Positions 54,795 through 55,364 of a stretch of DNA of 55,364 nt are shown one piece after another (position 1 is the first letter of the stretch; every line of letters starts with the position of its first letter). The DNA comes from Phycisphaerales bacterium (GTDB taxonomy: Bacteria > Planctomycetota > Phycisphaerae > Phycisphaerales > UBA1924): assembly GCA_020831775.1 (NCBI GenBank), contig JAFIFZ010000018.1, forward strand, positions 1 to 55,364, read 5' to 3'. The position numbers and the translations under genes were made by a program. The notes beneath the pieces are model-generated. The model was not told the DNA's origin, did not search any database, and saw nothing but the letters and a program-made list of their open reading frames with translations.

Positions 54795-55364
54795 TTACTG
54801 ATCGTGCCCCTGGTGCGCCGGGAGCTGGTGGCCCGCGTCGCGGAGAGTCTTCTCTCTGGCCGCGAGCTCGATGTCGTAGTCGACCATCATCGCGGCGAGC
54901 TCCTCGACGCTGGTTGTCGGCTCCCAGCCGAGCTTCTTCTTCGCCTTGGAAGGGTCGCCCAAGAGCAGGTCGACCTCGGCAGGGCGCAGGTAGCGCGGGT
55001 CGAAGGCGACATGCTTTTCAAAGTCCAGGCCCGCGTGATCGAACGCCATCTGGGCGAACTCGCGCACCGAGATGCAGCGGCCCGTGGCGATCACATAGTC
55101 GTCGGGCGTCTCCTGCTGGAGCATCATCCACATCATGCGGACATAGTCGCCCGCGTAGCCCCAGTCGCGCTTGGAGTCGAGGTTGCCCAGGAAGACCTTG
55201 TCCTGCAGGCCCATCTTGATGCGCCCCACGGCCCGCGTGATCTTGCGGGTGACGAAGGTCTCGCCGCGACGCGGGCTCTCGTGGTTGAACAGGATCCCGC
55301 ACGAGGCGTGCATGTTGTAGCTCTCGCGGTAGTTCACTGTCGCCCAGTGGGCCATCACCTTCGC
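54795..55364 (-). CDS. gmd: GDP-mannose 4,6-dehydratase, C-terminal part (cut by window edge)
   Basis: The visible 189 codons correspond to the C-terminal half of GDP-mannose 4,6-dehydratase, a short-chain dehydrogenase converting GDP-mannose to GDP-4-keto-6-deoxymannose. Landmarks are [20 protein letters not shown], the [14 protein letters not shown] segment, [16 protein letters not shown] and [20 protein letters not shown]. The N-terminal Rossmann part lies beyond base 55364, and the frame stays open to the edge. It provides activated deoxysugars for the polysaccharide cluster. Confidence 0.9.
   Translation of the reverse strand, partial: AKVMAHWATVNYRESYNMHASCGILFNHESPRRGETFVTRKITRAVGRIKMGLQDKVFLGNLDSKRDWGYAGDYVRMMWMMLQQETPDDYVIATGRCISVREFAQMAFDHAGLDFEKHVAFDPRYLRPAEVDLLLGDPSKAKKKLGWEPTTSVEELAAMMVDYDIELAAREKTLRDAGHQLPAHQGHDQ

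Overview
This is a GC-rich (roughly two-thirds G+C), densely packed bacterial chromosome segment. The overall picture suggests a Planctomycetota genome, most likely Phycisphaerae-like. The evidence is a SpoIIE-type phosphatase with a sensor domain, a PilMNO/Gsp pseudopilin locus, a phosphate-porin-type outer membrane protein, a FUN14-like protein, heavy GTG/TTG start use with 4-base stop/start overlaps, and dispersed hairpin repeats. The assignment is inferred from gene content; no rRNA or tRNA was seen.

Layout. 1-473: leader with a twin-hairpin repeat. 474-7695: membrane-lipid modification cluster (acyl desaturase, FAD oxidoreductase, DUF1365, cyclopropane-type synthase, DUF1295, second CFA-like methyltransferase) with one small membrane gene inserted on the opposite strand. 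7974-10805 (minus): OprO/P-type porin and a short RecQ helicase. 10956-17012: complete seven-gene Mrp cation/proton antiporter operon. 17103-18742: purE-purK. 18840-21023: membrane sensor SpoIIE phosphatase. 21385-24136 (minus): response regulator, GAF/HD-GYP protein and PdeM-like phosphoesterase. 24852-25952: class I aldolase ending at a strong terminator. 26015-30012 (minus): otsA and an otsB-GH15 fusion (trehalose). 30107-35324: ligase-associated exonuclease, ATP-dependent DNA ligase and DEXH helicase. 35331-47224 (minus): one long operon running histidine kinase, STAS protein, GspE, GspF, PilM/N/O-like, GspB-like, GspG and minor pseudopilins, the last carrying a LamG-like domain. 47414-49216: SLC13-like transporter with RCK-C domains. 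49672-50253: FUN14-like protein. 50312-55364: start of a polysaccharide cluster (glycosyltransferase, asparagine-synthase-like protein, flippase, GDP-mannose dehydratase cut by the window edge).

The least expected signal is non-coding. Four intergenic regions (about 5553-5749, 7721-7937, 21089-21352, 49289-49661) share a mosaic of up to four stem-loop modules. Compensatory base changes between copies keep the stems paired, and two copies 28 kb apart are near-identical inverted repeats. A second twin-hairpin family occurs at 131-200 and 2778-2846. The most interesting protein system is the secretion/pilus-like operon: it starts with its own signalling genes, ends with a lectin-like tip pseudopilin, and has no secretin or prepilin peptidase in view.
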